Source: Lachnospiraceae bacterium
GTDB taxonomy: Bacteria > Bacillota > Clostridia > Lachnospirales > Lachnospiraceae
Direction of reading: 5' to 3'
NCBI GenBank assembly: GCA_017517305.1
Contig: JAFWZV010000011.1
Span: 123,877 to 187,876, forward strand
Length of the DNA stretch: 64,000 nt
Within the stretch, counting starts at the first letter, position 1, and each line of letters starts with the position of its first letter. A program made the position numbers and the translations under genes. Below, piece by piece: positions 61,060 through 64,000 of the stretch. The notes beneath the pieces were generated by a model. The model saw only the letters and a program-made list of their open reading frames with translations, was not told where the DNA came from and searched no databases.

Positions 61060-63600
61060 TTAAAGTTCTACTATGGTGACGCCGTATTCTCCCTCGCCAA
61101 ATTCTCCGGCTCTAAAGGATTTTACGTGCTTTTGTTTCTTTAGATAATCGTGAATACCCTTTCTTAGGGCACCAGTACCTTTGCCATGGATAATGGTTAC
61201 CTTACTTAGATGTGCCAGGCATGCATCGTCTAAGTATTTATCTATAATGCCGATGGCTTCCATTACGGTCATTCCCATAACATTTACCTCGTGGGAAATG
61301 TGCATTGCCTTATTGATGGCAGTTCTTGCCTTTGGCTTATAGGCAGCAGCATCTGTGGTAAATCCAGGCTCTGACTTAATAATAAGGTCTGAAATAGGAA
61401 GACGAGAGCTTAAGATTCCCATCTGAACATTCACCATATTGTTTTTGTCAGGTAGTGAGCTAATGGTTCCGGTACAACCCATACTGATAACCTCCACAGT
61501 ATCTCCTATATGGAAGTCCTTAGCTGTGTGGTTGCCGGTTTTGGTTTGCTGTTTTGTATGGTTTTTGTCGTAATCAGAAAGCTTGTCGCGAAGCTTGCTA
61601 CGCTTTTCTTCCATGGTACGCATATCTGCCTTGTTAGGGTTGTTGCGCCATTTGTTATAGTCGCGAATAGTTTGGTCTGCAACCTCTTTGGCTTCTTCAA
61701 TAAGCTCTCTAGCCTCTTCTCTAGCCTTGCGAAGAATCTCAGCCTTCTTGGTATCAAGATTTTCTTCTTTATCTGCAAGGGATTTCTTTAAATCCTCGAT
61801 TTCCTTCTTGTAGGTTTCTATAGCCTTCTGGTCTGCTTCTATGGCTAGCTTGCTTTTCTCTAAGTTGGAGATAAGTGTCTCCATATCAATTGCATCACTA
61901 TCTATCTGATCCTTGGCGGATTGGATAATGTAGTCTGGTAGTCCCAGCTTCCTTGATATGGCAAATGCATTGGATTTGCCGGGAACACCTATCATAAGCT
62001 TGTAGGTTGGTCTAAGGGATGCTAAGTCAAACTCACAGGATGCATTTTCCACGCCATCAGTTGAGAGAGCATAGGTTTTAAGCTCGCTGTAGTGGGTTGT
62101 GGCCATAACCCTTGTGCCCATATTCTTAAGGAAGTTAAGAATAGATATGGCAAGGGCAGCACCCTCTACAGGGTCCGTACCACCACCTGGCTCGTCGAAG
62201 AGACAGAGGGTATTAGGTCCTGCATGATTGACTATATAAATAATATTGCTCATGTGAGATGAGAAGGTGGATAGATTTTGCTCAATACTTTGCTCATCTC
62301 CAATATCTGCAAATACATCCTCAAATACTGCTAATTTTGAACCCTCGGCAGCAGGAATATGTAATCCTGCCTGCCCCATAAGGGTAAATAATCCTAAGGT
62401 CTTAAGGGATACAGTTTTACCACCGGTATTAGGTCCGGTAATTATGAGAAGGGTGTAGTCTTTGCCTAGACGAATATCAACAGGGACTACGCTATGCTTC
62501 TCAAGAAGTGGGTGTCTACCTGCTTTTATGTCTATAATTCCGTCAGTGTTAAATATAGGCTGAGAACCCTTAAGTGCTCTGGCAAACTTGCCTCTTGCAA
62601 ATATAAAATCAAGCTCTGTGAGAAGCTCCACATTGTAGGCAATGTCCTCCACTGCCTGTGCTGCTAATTCGCTAAGCTTCTCCAATATATTTTCAATCTC
62701 AAGGAATTCTTCATTCTGAAGCTCCTTGATTTGGTTATTCAAATTAACTACAGCCATAGGCTCAATAAAAAGAGTGGAGCCAGACTGTGACTGGTCATGT
62801 ATCATACCAGGGAACTGTGAGCGATACTCCTGCTTAACTGGTATACAGTAACGACCATTTCTCATAGTGATAAGTGAGTCCTGAAGCTTAGATGCAGTTT
62901 CTTCACTCTTAATCATCTTAGCTAGCTGCTGATGAAGCTTGTCGTTGGTAAGCTGAATGTTGCGACGAATGCTCTTTAAAGCAGATGAAGCGTCGTCAGC
63001 AATTTCATTCTCAGCCAGAATGCATCGTCTTATCTCTGAAGAAATGTATTCCAGAGGAATAAGTTGGTTAAAGCGCTCTGTAAGGGAGTCGAAGCGGGTG
63101 GTCTGACTGTCATCGTCAAAGTTAGCTGTCTGGCTGGCGTTTGATTGGGCATTGGTCTGACCTGTCTGACCTGTGCTTGAATGGGTGCTGACATAATCTG
63201 TATGATTGTTGCCCAGCATATGTCCTAAATTACCACGTCCTCGATTTTTAGAGGTTACAGTGTCCGCAAGATCTGAGCCATCTCCGTAGGCTTTTACCTC
63301 CTTGGCAGTATTAAGAACTGCTGCCACATCAAGAAGCTCTCTGGAAGTGAGAGAACCCTTAACCTCTAATCGCTTTATAGAAGCACCTATATCAGTAAGT
63401 CCTGTAAAGGACACATTTCCCTGTCTCATAAGTCTAAGAAGGGCGTCTCTAGTTTCCTCCTGAAGCTGATTGATGGTATTAATATCACGCTGAGGCTTCA
63501 GTCTGTCACAACGCTTCTTAGCCATGGTAGAGGTTGCGTACTCTGTCAGCATGGCTAAAATTTTATTATATTCAAGTATTCGTAAGCTACGTTTATTCAT
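61060..63600 (-). CDS. mutS2: Endonuclease MutS2 with an unusual polar insertion
   Basis: The 846-residue MutS2 has a core domain, clamp helices, the ATPase with Walker A GPNTGGKT, Walker B CLFDEPGGGTDP and MATTHYSELKTYAL, coiled-coil (EARELIEEAKEVADQT), and a C-terminal Smr nuclease domain (VNVMGMTVMEAIGIIDKYL, IIHGKGTGALRKGI). MutS2 acts in anti-recombination and rescue of collided ribosomes. Residues about 105-172 form a Ser/Thr/Gln/Asn-rich low-complexity stretch absent from typical MutS2. Its 5' promoter is clear. Confidence 0.94.
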   Translation of the reverse strand: MNKRSLRILEYNKILAMLTEYATSTMAKKRCDRLKPQRDINTINQLQEETRDALLRLMRQGNVSFTGLTDIGASIKRLEVKGSLTSRELLDVAAVLNTAKEVKAYGDGSDLADTVTSKNRGRGNLGHMLGNNHTDYVSTHSSTGQTGQTNAQSNASQTANFDDDSQTTRFDSLTERFNQLIPLEYISSEIRRCILAENEIADDASSALKSIRRNIQLTNDKLHQQLAKMIKSEETASKLQDSLITMRNGRYCIPVKQEYRSQFPGMIHDQSQSGSTLFIEPMAVVNLNNQIKELQNEEFLEIENILEKLSELAAQAVEDIAYNVELLTELDFIFARGKFARALKGSQPIFNTDGIIDIKAGRHPLLEKHSVVPVDIRLGKDYTLLIITGPNTGGKTVSLKTLGLFTLMGQAGLHIPAAEGSKLAVFEDVFADIGDEQSIEQNLSTFSSHMSNIIYIVNHAGPNTLCLFDEPGGGTDPVEGAALAISILNFLKNMGTRVMATTHYSELKTYALSTDGVENASCEFDLASLRPTYKLMIGVPGKSNAFAISRKLGLPDYIIQSAKDQIDSDAIDMETLISNLEKSKLAIEADQKAIETYKKEIEDLKKSLADKEENLDTKKAEILRKAREEARELIEEAKEVADQTIRDYNKWRNNPNKADMRTMEEKRSKLRDKLSDYDKNHTKQQTKTGNHTAKDFHIGDTVEVISMGCTGTISSLPDKNNMVNVQMGILSSRLPISDLIIKSEPGFTTDAAAYKPKARTAINKAMHISHEVNVMGMTVMEAIGIIDKYLDDACLAHLSKVTIIHGKGTGALRKGIHDYLKKQKHVKSFRAGEFGEGEYGVTIVEL

Positions 63601-63685
63601 AGTTGTTTCCTTTATTGTTTATTATATGTTGAATTCAATGCACACATTTATTGCCTTGAAGCTATGTATATACGCATACACTATA

Positions 63686-63714
63686 ATTATATCTAAATTC
63701 TATGATTATTACAA
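63686..63714 (-). promoter_or_regulatory. Promoter of mutS2
   Basis: On the minus strand TTGTAA (63709-63714) and a perfect TATAAT (63686-63691) are spaced by 17 bases. The leader would be about 80 nt. Confidence 0.65.
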
Positions 63715-63792
63715 TAATTCTGTTGGTATAAAATGAGGTAATAGGTGAATTTGTTACATGAATTATTTAAAGAGTAGATGTATGGCAAAATA

Positions 63793-64000
63793 TGGGCCAT
63801 GGAGCAGGAAATTTGTTCACAGGCCCAGGCTGTGAGAGAAAGCAAGCTGTAGAGAGCGCGGACATGGGCCTGAGAGAAGATAAGTTGCTCGCAGGCCCGT
63901 GAAAGTCGAAGAGGTGAAGGAGCAACAGACAGAAGCTGGGCCTGTGGAGAGGAAAATCAGTCACAGGCCCAGACTGTGAGAAAAAGCAAGCTGTAGAGAG
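63793..64000. repeat. 72-bp tandem repeats, running off the window edge
   Basis: The rest of the 400-base gap after mutS2 is filled by three units with an exact 72-bp period: GGGCC begins at 63794, 63866 and 63938, and its partner GGCCC at 63822, 63894 and 63966. Each pair forms a hairpin; in unit 3 the stem is nine perfect pairs (GGGCCTGTG/CACAGGCCC). Units 1 and 3 share a nearly identical tail (GAGARAAAGCAAGCTGTAGA); unit 2 differs there. The third unit is cut by the window end, so the array may continue. Confidence 0.85.

Noticed and set aside
63767-63964. A minus-strand 65-codon frame in the 72-bp repeats
   Set aside because: It has no ribosome site, and a period divisible by three keeps frames open by chance. 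The hairpin structure explains the sequence better.
63793-64000. CRISPR array
   Set aside because: Units are 72 bp with divergent internal sequence and no constant-repeat/unique-spacer pattern, and no cas genes are present.
1-64000. tRNA, rRNA, prophage or integrase genes
   Set aside because: None of the gene-free gaps holds a cloverleaf-like sequence, and no integrase, terminase or transposase motifs were seen.

Overview
The window looks like chromosomal DNA of a Clostridia member, most probably Lachnospiraceae. It is AT-rich, Arg is mostly AGA, and strong AGGAGG-type ribosome sites are common. Diagnostic content includes a SCIFF ranthipeptide with its maturase, a fused SecDF, HemZ, a TIGR04086 membrane protein, and a Firmicutes-type tad pilus locus with DUF5702 and DUF6382-FHA proteins. 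No phage, insertion sequence, CRISPR array, rRNA or tRNA is seen.

Layout. 1-4.1 kb: a partial minus-strand membrane-anchored protein, a 32-residue membrane protein, an AIR-synthase-related protein, an Lrp regulator coupled to an aminotransferase, and trmL. 4.1-6.4 kb: a TIGR01212-type radical SAM protein and a DHH phosphoesterase. 6.4-15.3 kb: a complete tad/Flp pilus operon behind a structured leader (peptidase, TadZ, TadA, TadB, TadC, a short pilin, a DUF5702 protein, two TadE-like proteins, a DUF6382-FHA protein). 15.3-20.7 kb: a small protein, a flavodoxin-SCP2 fusion, dnaX-ybaB-recR and pfkA. 20.8-26.8 kb: two unrecognised proteins, lysA, a YesL-like protein and a cyclophilin. Three copies of one unusual structured palindromic element lie at gene ends between 19.4 and 26.2 kb.

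26.9-41.7 kb is a phospho-signalling island: mltG, two DUF6382-FHA proteins (one with very long Pro/Gly/Met repeats), a PP2C phosphatase, a membrane Ser/Thr kinase with a TPR ectodomain, a membrane protein with twelve T-x-V-L motifs, a 1,686-residue Ig-like surface protein, then a second PP2C gene. The T-x-V-L motifs fit the phosphothreonine plus-3 rule of FHA domains. I infer that the kinase writes, the PP2C enzymes erase and the FHA proteins read marks on this multivalent scaffold. This is the best candidate for a little-described system here.

41.8-57.6 kb is housekeeping: a HAD phosphatase, a PII-like protein, TIGR04086, SCIFF plus maturase, secDF-recJ-apt-relA-MBL-hemZ-hisS-aspS. 57.8-63.6 kb: a lipoprotein, then on the minus strand mutS2, a response regulator and a histidine kinase. 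The window ends in an exact 72-bp tandem repeat that runs off the edge. Many starts were moved from the longest open frame to the codon with a well-placed ribosome site.
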